38,345 nt of DNA from Sulfurivermis sp040755915. Lineage in GTDB: Bacteria; Pseudomonadota; Gammaproteobacteria; Thiohalomonadales; Thiohalomonadaceae. Below, in pieces: positions 23,049 to 30,250 of the stretch. The DNA is taken from NCBI GenBank assembly GCA_040755915.1, contig JBFLWM010000005.1, positions 1 through 38,345 on the forward strand. The letters run 5' to 3'. The first letter of the stretch is position 1; each line of letters starts with the position of its first letter. The translations under genes were made by a program, and so were the position numbers. The notes under the pieces were generated by a model that did no database searches, was not told the origin of the DNA, and worked only from the letters and a program-made list of their open reading frames with translations.

Positions 23049-23645
23049 CTAGCTACGCCGCCCGCCCTGCATGGCGAGGAAGTTGCGCAACATGTCGTGG
23101 CCGTGCTGGGTGAGGATTGATTCGGGGTGGAACTGCACGCCCTCGATGACGAACTCGCGGTGACGCACACCCATGATGGCCTCGCGCGTGCCGTCGGCAT
23201 TCTGCGTCCACGCCGTCACCTCCAGACAATCGGGCAGCGAGGACTGCTCGATTACCAGCGAGTGATAGCGCGTGGCCTGGAACGGATTGCCCAGACCGGC
23301 GAACACACCGACGTCGGCGTGATAAATCGCCGAGGTCTTGCCGTGCATGATCACGCCGGCGTGCACGATGTTGCCGCCGAAGGCCTGGCCGATGGACTGG
23401 TGGCCGAGACACACACCGAGGATCGGCAGCTTGCCGGCGAAATGCTGGATGGCGGCGACGGAAATGCCCGCCTCGCTCGGTGAGCAGGGGCCCGGCGAAA
23501 TCACCAGCCGCTCCGGCTGCAGCCGCTCGATCTCCTCGATGGAAATCTGGTCATTGCGATGCACCTGCACATCGGCGCCCAGCTCGGCGAAGTACTGCAC
23601 CAGGTTGTAGGTGAAGGAGTCGTAGTTATCGATCATCAGCAACAT
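23049..23645 (-). CDS. trpG: Anthranilate synthase glutamine amidotransferase component
   Basis: A 198-residue class I glutamine amidotransferase feeding ammonia to TrpE. It starts MLLMIDNYDSFTYNLVQYF; the nucleophile is in GVCLGHQSIGQAFGG, and the His/Glu pair in EGVQFHPESIL. HGKTSAIYH is shared with the PabA type, so it may also serve p-aminobenzoate synthesis. It follows trpE after 10 bases on the same strand, clearly one transcription unit. Confidence 0.96.
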   Translation of the reverse strand: MLLMIDNYDSFTYNLVQYFAELGADVQVHRNDQISIEEIERLQPERLVISPGPCSPSEAGISVAAIQHFAGKLPILGVCLGHQSIGQAFGGNIVHAGVIMHGKTSAIYHADVGVFAGLGNPFQATRYHSLVIEQSSLPDCLEVTAWTQNADGTREAIMGVRHREFVIEGVQFHPESILTQHGHDMLRNFLAMQGGRRS

Positions 23646-23655
23646 GATGTGTCCC

Positions 23656-25140
23656 TCACCGGCGCGCCACGTCGAGGCCAGCCTCGGCCAGCGTGGCGGC
23701 GCGGAAGATGGCGCGGCTCTTGTTCATGGTCTCGTCCCACTCGTTGCGCGGCACCGAGTCGTAGACGATGCCGGCACCGGCCTGCATGTAGAGCGTGCCC
23801 TCCTTGACCACCGCGGTGCGGATGGCGATGGCCGTATCCATGTTGCCGTTCCAGGCCAGATAACCCACGGCCCCCGCGTAGACGCCGCGCTTCACCGGCT
23901 CCAGCTCATCGATGATCTCCATGGCGCGGATCTTCGGCGCACCGGAGACGGTGCCGGCCGGGAAGGTGGCGCGCAGGGCATCCATGGCGCTCATACCGGC
24001 CTTCAGCCGCCCCTCCACGTTGGAGACGATGTGCATGACATGGGAATAGCGCTCGATCACCATCTTCTCGGTGAGTTCGACGCTGCCGGTCTCGGCGATG
24101 CGGCCGACGTCGTTGCGGCCGAGGTCGATGAGCATCAGGTGCTCGGCGATTTCCTTCGGGTCGGCCAGCAGATCCGCCTCCAGGGCCTTGTCCTGTTCCT
24201 CGCTCTTGCCGCGCGGCCGCGTACCGGCGATGGGGCGCACCGTCACCTTGCCGTCCTCGCAGCGGGTGAGGATCTCCGGCGAGGACCCCACCACCTGGAA
24301 ACCCTGCAGGTCGAGGTAAAACATGTAGGGCGAGGGGTTGAGGCTGCGCAGCGAACGGTACAGGTCCAGCGACGGCGCGTAGAACGGGATCGACAGGCGC
24401 TGCGACAACACCACCTGCATGATGTCGCCGTCGACGATGTACTCCTTCGATTTGCGCACCGCCTCCTCGAAACCGTGCTGGGTGAAGCCGGAAACGAAAT
24501 CCTGTTCGGTCACCTGGTGCGGCGACGTGGCCGGGCGCGCCGGCAGCGGGCCACGCAGCTGGGCGATGAGCTGGTCGAGACGCTGCTGCGCCGCCGCCAG
24601 CGCATCCTGCTGCGCCGGATCGGCGTGGACGATGACATGCAGCTTGCCGCTCAGGTTGTCGAACACCACCACTTCGTCCGACACCATCAGCATCACGTCG
24701 GGCACGCCCATCTCGTCGGTATTGGGACAGGCACCGAGGCGCGGCTCGATATAGCGCACGGTGTCGTAGCCGAAATAGCCGACCAGGCCGCCGTTGAAGC
24801 GCGGCTCGCCCGGCTCGCAGGCAACCTTGTAGCGCTGCTGGAACTGTTCGATCCAGGCCAGCGGATCGGCGACCGTTTCATTCTCCATCACCGCACCGTC
24901 GTGCTCGACCTCGATGTCGTAACCACGCACGCGCACCACGGTGCGGCAGGGCAGGCCGATGATGGAGTAGCGGCCCCATTTCTCGCCGCCCTGCACCGAC
25001 TCGAACAGGTAGGAATACGGCGCGTTGGCCAGCTTGAGGTAGGTGGACAGCGGCGTATCGAGATCGGCGAGGACCTCGCGCGCGACGGGAATGCGGTTAT
25101 AGCCCTGGGAGGCGAGTTCGGCGAAACGTTGTGGAGTCAT
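23656..25140 (-). CDS. trpE: Anthranilate synthase component I
   Basis: A 494-residue chorismate-using enzyme. The N-terminal tryptophan feedback site is recognisable in YSYLFESVQGGEKWGRYSIIG (LFES element), and the C-terminal chorismate-binding domain has IAGTRPRG, DLGRNDVGRIA, VMHIVSNVEG and TFPAGTVSGAPKIRAMEIID. It is the first trp gene here; gph lies 116 bases upstream on the same strand, and that gap contains a small Trp-codon ORF and a long hairpin. Confidence 0.97.
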   Translation of the reverse strand: MTPQRFAELASQGYNRIPVAREVLADLDTPLSTYLKLANAPYSYLFESVQGGEKWGRYSIIGLPCRTVVRVRGYDIEVEHDGAVMENETVADPLAWIEQFQQRYKVACEPGEPRFNGGLVGYFGYDTVRYIEPRLGACPNTDEMGVPDVMLMVSDEVVVFDNLSGKLHVIVHADPAQQDALAAAQQRLDQLIAQLRGPLPARPATSPHQVTEQDFVSGFTQHGFEEAVRKSKEYIVDGDIMQVVLSQRLSIPFYAPSLDLYRSLRSLNPSPYMFYLDLQGFQVVGSSPEILTRCEDGKVTVRPIAGTRPRGKSEEQDKALEADLLADPKEIAEHLMLIDLGRNDVGRIAETGSVELTEKMVIERYSHVMHIVSNVEGRLKAGMSAMDALRATFPAGTVSGAPKIRAMEIIDELEPVKRGVYAGAVGYLAWNGNMDTAIAIRTAVVKEGTLYMQAGAGIVYDSVPRNEWDETMNKSRAIFRAATLAEAGLDVARR

Positions 25141-25169
25141 GGCAGCTACCTGACAGGCAAAGTGATTAC

Positions 25170-25227
25170 GGAATCAACGGGTACACGCGTGCGCTTACCA
25201 GCGGCGCCATCGCGTCCCGGTGATTCC
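25170..25227 (-). promoter_or_regulatory. Long hairpin in the trpE leader
   Basis: Outer arms GGAATCA-N-CGGG (25170-25181) and CCCG-N-TGATTCC (25216-25227) pair fully apart from one symmetric mismatch. Inside, ACGCG (25185-25189) pairs CGCGT (25211-25215) and GCGC pairs GCGC. The Trp codons of the leader ORF fall in the inner stem and the loop. No T-run follows on the minus strand, so it is not a normal terminator. Confidence 0.55.
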
Positions 25228-25260
25228 CGGCTTTGCTGTGTCGGTATGTACCATGTTCAT
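25195..25260 (-). CDS. Possible 21-residue trp leader peptide
   Basis: ATG 25260 overlaps the gph stop (ATGA) and opens a 21-codon frame that ends RWRRW before TAA, putting Trp codons at 18 and 21. Its position between gph and trpE and the folded RNA around these codons resemble a leader peptide of a Trp-responsive attenuator. There is no clear ribosome site of its own; translation would rely on coupling to gph. Two Trp in 21 residues could still be chance. Confidence 0.4.
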   Translation of the reverse strand: MNMVHTDTAKPGITGTRWRRW

Positions 25261-25937
25261 GCTTGCAGTTTCAGTAGGCCCGGCAGTTCGGCCAGGGAGT
25301 CGATGACGGCGTCAGGGTCGGCCTCGCGGATGTCGATGCCGTGGTTATAGCCATAGCTGACTGCCACCACCGCAAAACCCGCCGCCCGCGCCGCATGCAC
25401 GTCGTGCATGGAATCCCCTACCATCAGTGCGTGTGCCGGTTCGACTTTAAAGAAATCGGCGGCATGGAGCAAGGGCGCCGGATGGGGCTTCTTGTACGGC
25501 AGGGTGTCGCCGCTGACCACGATACCGAAGTAGTCGCGGATCCCCAGATCCTTGAGCAAGGGTTCGGTGAAGCGCGCCGCCTTGTTGGTGACGCAGGCCA
25601 GTTTGATGCCGGCGGCCTGGAGCGCCGTCAGCCCCGCGCGGATGCCGGGGAACAGCTGGCTGCGCTGGCTGGTGTTCACGGCATACAGTTCGGTGAAGAT
25701 CGGCATGGCACGGGCGAAGTCGGCTTCACTCGGCTCCGCCTCCAATTCGCCGGTCAGGGCGCGCTTGACCAGACGTTCGACACCGTTGCCGACCCAGCCG
25801 CGCACGACGGCCTCACCATGGGGCGCGCGGCCCAGCTGCTTCATCATCTCATCGACGCAATAGGCCAGGTCCGGCACGCTGTCCACCAGCGTGCCGTCCA
25901 GGTCGATGAGGATCATCTCGGGTTTGTTGAGAGCCAC
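25257..25937 (-). CDS. gph: Phosphoglycolate phosphatase
   Basis: A 226-residue HAD hydrolase. The nucleophile motif is DLDGTLVDS (near residue 14), motif II is in CVTNKAARF, motif III Lys in PYKKPHPAPLL, and motif IV in ALMVGDSMHDVHAARAA. It removes phosphate from 2-phosphoglycolate. GTG 25937 is chosen, giving MALNKPEMILIDLDGTL; ATG 25979 upstream is also in frame. It sits between rpe and trpE, a common gammaproteobacterial order. Confidence 0.92.
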   Translation of the reverse strand: MALNKPEMILIDLDGTLVDSVPDLAYCVDEMMKQLGRAPHGEAVVRGWVGNGVERLVKRALTGELEAEPSEADFARAMPIFTELYAVNTSQRSQLFPGIRAGLTALQAAGIKLACVTNKAARFTEPLLKDLGIRDYFGIVVSGDTLPYKKPHPAPLLHAADFFKVEPAHALMVGDSMHDVHAARAAGFAVVAVSYGYNHGIDIREADPDAVIDSLAELPGLLKLQA

Positions 25938-26011
25938 GATAGTTACCGCAAGGTGCGCGCAAGCGGCAGGGGAAAGCATCGCGCCCCGGCCGCCTGCGCG
26001 GTTGAGACGGC

Positions 26012-26704
26012 TTACTTGCCGACCTTGGCCAGCTCGGCGCGCATTTCGCCGATGATGGTGTTGTAGTGGTTCTTGTCCTTGTCGTTGCGCTTGCCGAATA
26101 CGGCAGAACCGGCAACGAAGGTGTCCACACCGGCCTCGGCTACTTCCCTGATGTTGGCCGGGCCGACGCCGCCGTCGATCTCCAGGCGGCAGTTGTACTT
26201 GCCGGCGTCGATCATCGCGCGCACCTTGCGCGCCTTGTCGAGGACGTAGGGGATGAACTTCTGGCCGCCGAAGCCGGGGTTCACGCTCATCAGCAGCACC
26301 ATGTCCAGCTTGGGCAGGGTGTACTCCAGAACATCCAGCGGAGTGGCCGGGTTGAACACCAGGCCGGCCTTGCAGCCGCTCTCCTTGATCAGGCCGATGG
26401 TACGATCGATGTGCTCGGAGGCCTCCGGGTGGAAGGTGATGTAGGTGGCGCCGGCCTTGGCAAAATCGGGGATGATGCGGTCCACCGGCTTGACCATCAG
26501 GTGCACGTCGATGGGTGCGGTGACACCGTGCTTGCGCAGGGCCTCGCACACCAGCGGGCCGATGGTCAGGTTCGGCACGTAGTGGTTGTCCATTACGTCG
26601 AAGTGAACGATGTCGGCGCCGGAGGCCAGCACGTTGACGACCTCCTCACCGAGACGGGCGAAATCCGCCGACAGGATGGAAGGGGCAATCTGAAAGTCCG
26701 CCAT
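26012..26704 (-). CDS. rpe: Ribulose-phosphate 3-epimerase
   Basis: A 230-residue TIM-barrel epimerase of the pentose phosphate and Calvin cycles. Family blocks are SILSADFARLGEEV, HFDVMDNHYVPNLTIGP (catalytic Asp and metal His), DVHLMVKPVDR, MSVNPGFGGQKFIP and EIDGGVGPANI. ATG 26704 follows AGAGGGA at about 6 bases. It begins the rpe-gph-trp cluster on this strand. Confidence 0.97.
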   Translation of the reverse strand: MADFQIAPSILSADFARLGEEVVNVLASGADIVHFDVMDNHYVPNLTIGPLVCEALRKHGVTAPIDVHLMVKPVDRIIPDFAKAGATYITFHPEASEHIDRTIGLIKESGCKAGLVFNPATPLDVLEYTLPKLDMVLLMSVNPGFGGQKFIPYVLDKARKVRAMIDAGKYNCRLEIDGGVGPANIREVAEAGVDTFVAGSAVFGKRNDKDKNHYNTIIGEMRAELAKVGK

Positions 26705-26844
26705 GGTGATCCCTCTGAGCTTGATGTGTGAGGCCCTCTGCGGGGCGTTGAATTATTAAGGACCGCCGATTGTACCGGCTCCCGGCAGGCAATGCGACAG
26801 TTCCGCCTTTACGGCCCCCGGTTCGCCGGATATGCTGCAAGACC

Positions 26845-27675
26845 ATGAAAACCCTACGTTATGTATTGCTGCTGGCCCTCTGGGCCGGTGTGGCGGAGGC
26901 GGCCCCGGCCGATGCGCCGGCGCCCGCCGCGGCAGCGGAGACCACCGCAACCGCGAGTCCGGCACCGGCGCCCGATGCGGAACAGGAGGTGGTGGCAAGA
27001 CTGCGCACCAGTGCCGTTGCCGATGAAATCCAGGAACTGAGCGTAGACGGCAAACCGGTGCTGGCCCTGTGGCGCAACGAGACCCTTGGCCGGCCGCAGG
27101 GGGCGGTACTCCTGCTGCACGATACGGGGGCCCATGCCGACTGGCCCGGTGTCATCGGTCCGCTGCGCCGCGAACTGCCCGAGCACGGCTGGCATACACT
27201 GGCACTGCAGCTACCAGCGCCTGATGCCGCGGATGCCGCGCAGCAGACAACGGCGCGGCTGCGTGCCGCCCTCGCCTTTCTCGCCGGCAAGAACATCCGC
27301 AACATCATCCTGCTCGGCCACGGCACCGGGGCCCTCACCGCGCTGCGCCACGGTGCCAACAGCAAGGGGACGGTCAACGGCCTGATCCTCGTCGCGCTGG
27401 GCGAAATGGACGATGCGGCCTTGCTGGATCGCGCGGCGATCCCCATCTACGACATCTATGGCAGCGCCGATGCCCTGGAGGTACGCACCGCCGGCGCACA
27501 GCGCCTGACCGAGGGGCGCCGCCTGGTACGCAAGGACGGCGACGAACTGCCGCGCTACCGCCAGTTCGTGGTGCTGGCGGCCGATCATTTCTTCAGTGCC
27601 CAGACCGAGATCCTGCTGCGTCGCGTGCAGGGCTGGCTGCGCACCCATGCCGAGGGCATGGAGATCAGCGAATAA
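26845..27675 (+). CDS. DUF3530-like exported alpha/beta-hydrolase fold protein
   Basis: A 276-residue protein. A signal peptide MKTLRYVLLLALWAGVAEAA is followed by a low-complexity Ala/Pro-rich stretch (about 20-50). The hydrolase-like part has AVLLLHDTGAHADWPGVIGP, WHTLALQLP and IILLGHGTGAL; the usual Ser of a GxSxG elbow is replaced by Gly here (GHGTG), as I recall for DUF3530 members, so it may not be an active esterase. ADHFF near the end marks the His. ATG 26845 is chosen because it starts the signal peptide. It is followed after 14 bases by the CopD-like gene. Confidence 0.8.
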   Translation: MKTLRYVLLLALWAGVAEAAPADAPAPAAAAETTATASPAPAPDAEQEVVARLRTSAVADEIQELSVDGKPVLALWRNETLGRPQGAVLLLHDTGAHADWPGVIGPLRRELPEHGWHTLALQLPAPDAADAAQQTTARLRAALAFLAGKNIRNIILLGHGTGALTALRHGANSKGTVNGLILVALGEMDDAALLDRAAIPIYDIYGSADALEVRTAGAQRLTEGRRLVRKDGDELPRYRQFVVLAADHFFSAQTEILLRRVQGWLRTHAEGMEISE

Positions 27676-27689
27676 CAAGAGGAGACAAG

Positions 27690-28157
27690 ATGGGACTCGC
27701 GATGTTGCTGCACGTACTGTCCGCCGTCATCTGGGTCGGCGGGATGTTCTTTGCCTACATGGTGCTGCGCCCGGTGGCGGCCAGCCAGCTGGAGCCGCCG
27801 CAGCGCCTGCCGTTGTGGGCCGCCTGCTTCCAGGGCTTCTTCATCTGGGTATGGGGGGCGGTGATCCTGTTGCCGGTGACCGGCTACTGGATGCTGTTCA
27901 GCATGTTTCAGGGCATGGCCAATGCGCCGCTGTACGTGCATGCCATGCAGGGACTCGGCCTGCTGATGATCGCGCTGTACCTGTGGCTCTACTTCGGTCC
28001 CTATCGCGCCCTGCGCGCCGCCGTGGCAGCACAGGACTGGCCGACTGGCGGCGCCCGTCTGGCCACCATCCGTCGCATCGTCGGCAGCAACCTGCTGCTC
28101 GGCCTCGTCACCATCACCCTCGCCGTGGCCGGGCACTATCTGATCCCGGCGGCCTGA
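27690..28157 (+). CDS. CopD-like integral membrane protein
   Basis: A 155-residue protein with four hydrophobic helices. It opens MLLHVLSAVIWVGGMFFAYM, with the His and Trp of the CopD family N-terminal helix. Two others are GFFIWVWGAVILLPVTGYWML and GLLMIALYLWLYFGPYR; the last is LLLGLVTITLAVAGHYLIP. Some CopD-like proteins take part in copper uptake or heme handling, but this short form is not characterised. AGGAG lies 8 bases before the ATG. copA lies a few genes away, which is suggestive only. Confidence 0.8.
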   Translation: MGLAMLLHVLSAVIWVGGMFFAYMVLRPVAASQLEPPQRLPLWAACFQGFFIWVWGAVILLPVTGYWMLFSMFQGMANAPLYVHAMQGLGLLMIALYLWLYFGPYRALRAAVAAQDWPTGGARLATIRRIVGSNLLLGLVTITLAVAGHYLIPAA

Positions 28158-28167
28158 CGGCATCGTC

Positions 28168-28195
28168 ACGGGGCGCGCCCGCGCGCCCCGTCTTC
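28168..28195. terminator. Bidirectional terminator between convergent genes
   Basis: Perfect 10-bp stem ACGGGGCGCG/CGCGCCCCGT (28168-28177, 28182-28191) with a CCCG loop. The T-run is poor (TCTTCAT), so termination efficiency is uncertain. Confidence 0.6.
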
Positions 28196-28382
28196 ATCTC
28201 GCGCTGTCGTCCTGTTGTTGCAGCAGCGCGGCAAGGTCCAGCATGCGCACGGCGTCCACCGCCGCCTCGAAGGCCCCCTCGTGGCACAATCCGCTCATGG
28301 CCGCCTGCTGATAGCCGTCGAGCGCGGCCCGGATGCAGGCTTCGCGCACACGCTCGGCAACATGCAACGCGGCATCATTCAT
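28194..28382 (-). CDS. Small conserved protein of unknown function
   Basis: A 62-residue protein starting MNDAALHVAERVREACIRAA and including SGLCHEGAFEAAVDAVRMLD. Small proteins of this pattern are common in gammaproteobacteria; some databases label them acetyltransferase, with no evidence I can see in the sequence. ATG 28382 overlaps the stop of the upstream secreted protein gene in an ATGA, indicating coupled translation. Confidence 0.7.
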   Translation of the reverse strand: MNDAALHVAERVREACIRAALDGYQQAAMSGLCHEGAFEAAVDAVRMLDLAALLQQQDDSAR

Positions 28383-29050
28383 TCGCACAGCGCCCCGGCC
28401 CACAGCTGGCCATTGATCATCAGCTCGGTAATGCGGCCGTCGTTCTGGCGCATGTTGATCCGTGCCGTGGTCTGGCTGCCGTCCTGCAGGCGGATCTGCA
28501 CCGTGTCGCCGCTCACCTGATAACTTCCCGGCGTGCCGCCGCCCTTGCCGTAATAGCCGCCGGCACCGCTGCTGAAACTGGCCTCACTGCTGTAAACCAC
28601 GCCCCCGCTGCCGTCGAACACCATGGCACTGAGGCGGTAATAGCCGCTGCTGCTGCCGGATGAACCACCCCAGTTGCACAGACGCCCCTTGAGTTGTGCA
28701 GCGCCGCCACCCGCCGCCGGTGTCGCCGGGGTCTTGCGCGTCGCCGCCCGCGTGCAGCGCAGCACATCGCCAGCGGGAAACTGCACCGTCAGCCTGTCGC
28801 CCGCGATGGCATAGGGATAGGACACCACGCCGAACTCCTCTTCCACCAGCAGCACGCCCCCCTTCACGCTGTAGCGCAGGGCCTCGCCATCGAAAACCAG
28901 ACGGTTGGCGGTCTGGAACTCCAGCAGGACGCCGCCCTCTCCGCCCTGACAGTGCCACTGTCCGCGCAATGGCGCAGTTTTATCCGCCGCCGCCGCCACC
29001 ACTGAGGCGCTCAGCAGGAACCCCGCCGCCGCCAGTAGATGCCACCGCAT
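28379..29050 (-). CDS. Exported protein of unknown function
   Basis: A 223-residue protein with a signal peptide MRWHLLAAAGFLLSASVVAA. A first region (about 25-100) reads LRGQWHCQGGEGGVLLEF; after a flexible Ala/Thr/Pro linker a second region has LCNWGGSSGSSSGYYRLSAM and GGYYGKGGGTPGSYQVSGDT, Gly- and Ser-rich and beta-prone. Paired Cys suggest disulfides in the periplasm. I do not recognise the family. ATG 29050 is favoured since GGGAG lies 8 bases upstream; the downstream small gene overlaps its stop by four bases. Confidence 0.7.
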   Translation of the reverse strand: MRWHLLAAAGFLLSASVVAAAADKTAPLRGQWHCQGGEGGVLLEFQTANRLVFDGEALRYSVKGGVLLVEEEFGVVSYPYAIAGDRLTVQFPAGDVLRCTRAATRKTPATPAAGGGAAQLKGRLCNWGGSSGSSSGYYRLSAMVFDGSGGVVYSSEASFSSGAGGYYGKGGGTPGSYQVSGDTVQIRLQDGSQTTARINMRQNDGRITELMINGQLWAGALCE

Positions 29051-29069
29051 AACCATCTCTCCCGCGTCG

Positions 29070-30164
29070 TCAATTCCCGAGTGCGGCGCGCTTCTGCCGC
29101 AGCGCCGCCAGCAATTGATCATAGGCGTCGGCAAACTGCTTTACACCTTCCCGCTGCAGCTGCTCGCACACCGCATCCAGGTCAATGCCCAGCGCCGCCA
29201 CCTGCGCCAGCACACGCCCTGCTTCCTCCATGCCGGAGACCAGCGAGGTCGCGACGCGGCCATGATCGAGGAAGGCCTTGAGGGTGGCCGGCGGCAGGGT
29301 GTTGACGGTGTCGCGGCCGATGAGCTCATCCACATACAGCACATCGGAATAGGCCGGATTCTTGGTGCCCGTGCTGCCCCACAAGGGACGCTGCACGCGT
29401 GTGCCGCGCCCGCGCAGGGCTGCAAATTCGGCACCGTCGAACAGTTGCCGGAACCGCTGGTAGATCACCCTGGCATTGGCGATGGCGCAGCTGCCGCGCA
29501 GGGCCAGCGCTGCATCCGTGCCGATGGACTCCAGTTGCTTGTCCACCGCGCTATCGACCCGGCTGATGAACAACGAGGCCACCGAGGCGATCTGATGTGG
29601 ATGGGCGCAGCGCGCGACGCCGCGCAGATAGGCAGCGGCCACCGCTGCATAGTGGCGCTGTGAAAACATCAGGGTGGCGTTGATGTTGATGCCGGCCGCA
29701 AGCAAGGCCTCGATGGCCGGGATACCCTCCGCCGTCGCCGGCACCTTGATCATCAGGTTGGGTCGATCCACCGCCTGCCACAGGCGCTGCGCCGCGGCGA
29801 TGGTGCCCTGTGTGTCGTGCGCCAGGTGGGGTGACACCTCCAGGCTGACGTAGCCGTCAAGACCGTGGGATGCATCGAACACCGGGCGCAGCACATCGGC
29901 CGCTTCGCGGATGTCCTCCACCGCCAGCAGCTCGAACATCGCCTGCCCATCGATATCGGGCGAGGCCTCGAGGATGGCGCGGATCTGCTCGTCATAGGCG
30001 GCGCTGCCGCCGATGGCCTTTTCGAAGATGCTCGGGTTGGAGGTGACGCCGCGTACCCCGGCCTCGATCAGCCGCTGCAGGCCACCACTGCGGGTCTGGC
30101 CGCGTTCGATATAGTCCTGCCATACCGATTGTCCCTGTTGCTGCAAGTCATGCAGGATGCCCAT
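29070..30164 (-). CDS. tal: Transaldolase
   Basis: A 364-residue transaldolase of the longer Tal class found also in actinobacteria and cyanobacteria. Blocks are GVRGVTSNPSIFEKAIGGS, VSLEVSPHLAHDT, LMIKVPATAEGIPAIEAL (Schiff-base Lys), NINATLMFS and VASLFISRVDSAVD. It exchanges three-carbon units in the pentose phosphate pathway. ATG 30164 has AGGAAGG about 5 bases upstream and is 11 bases after the stop of a 24-codon ORF. It probably shares a transcript with copA. Confidence 0.94.
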   Translation of the reverse strand: MGILHDLQQQGQSVWQDYIERGQTRSGGLQRLIEAGVRGVTSNPSIFEKAIGGSAAYDEQIRAILEASPDIDGQAMFELLAVEDIREAADVLRPVFDASHGLDGYVSLEVSPHLAHDTQGTIAAAQRLWQAVDRPNLMIKVPATAEGIPAIEALLAAGININATLMFSQRHYAAVAAAYLRGVARCAHPHQIASVASLFISRVDSAVDKQLESIGTDAALALRGSCAIANARVIYQRFRQLFDGAEFAALRGRGTRVQRPLWGSTGTKNPAYSDVLYVDELIGRDTVNTLPPATLKAFLDHGRVATSLVSGMEEAGRVLAQVAALGIDLDAVCEQLQREGVKQFADAYDQLLAALRQKRAALGN

Positions 30165-30175
30165 GAACCCTTCCT

Positions 30176-30250
30176 TTATTTGCTCAGCCAGAACCACCAG
30201 ACGATGAAGGCGATCAGCACGACGCCGGCCAGATTGACGAACATCATCAT
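30176..30250 (-). CDS. 24-residue membrane miniprotein after copA
   Basis: Three consecutive ATG codons open a frame encoding MMMFVNLAGVVLIAFIVWW then FWLSK and TAA. It has one hydrophobic helix rich in aromatic residues. GGGAGG lies just upstream, best spaced for the third ATG, and the first ATG overlaps the copA stop (ATGA). The WWFWL pattern resembles the membrane anchor of small cupredoxin-like proteins often encoded beside copA, but the cupredoxin domain is missing, so it may be a remnant or a genuine microprotein. Confidence 0.65.
   Translation of the reverse strand: MMMFVNLAGVVLIAFIVWWFWLSK

Noticed and set aside
25170..25227. Classic intrinsic attenuator terminator before trpE
   Set aside because: The hairpin lacks a following T-run on the coding strand, so only a non-standard mechanism is considered.
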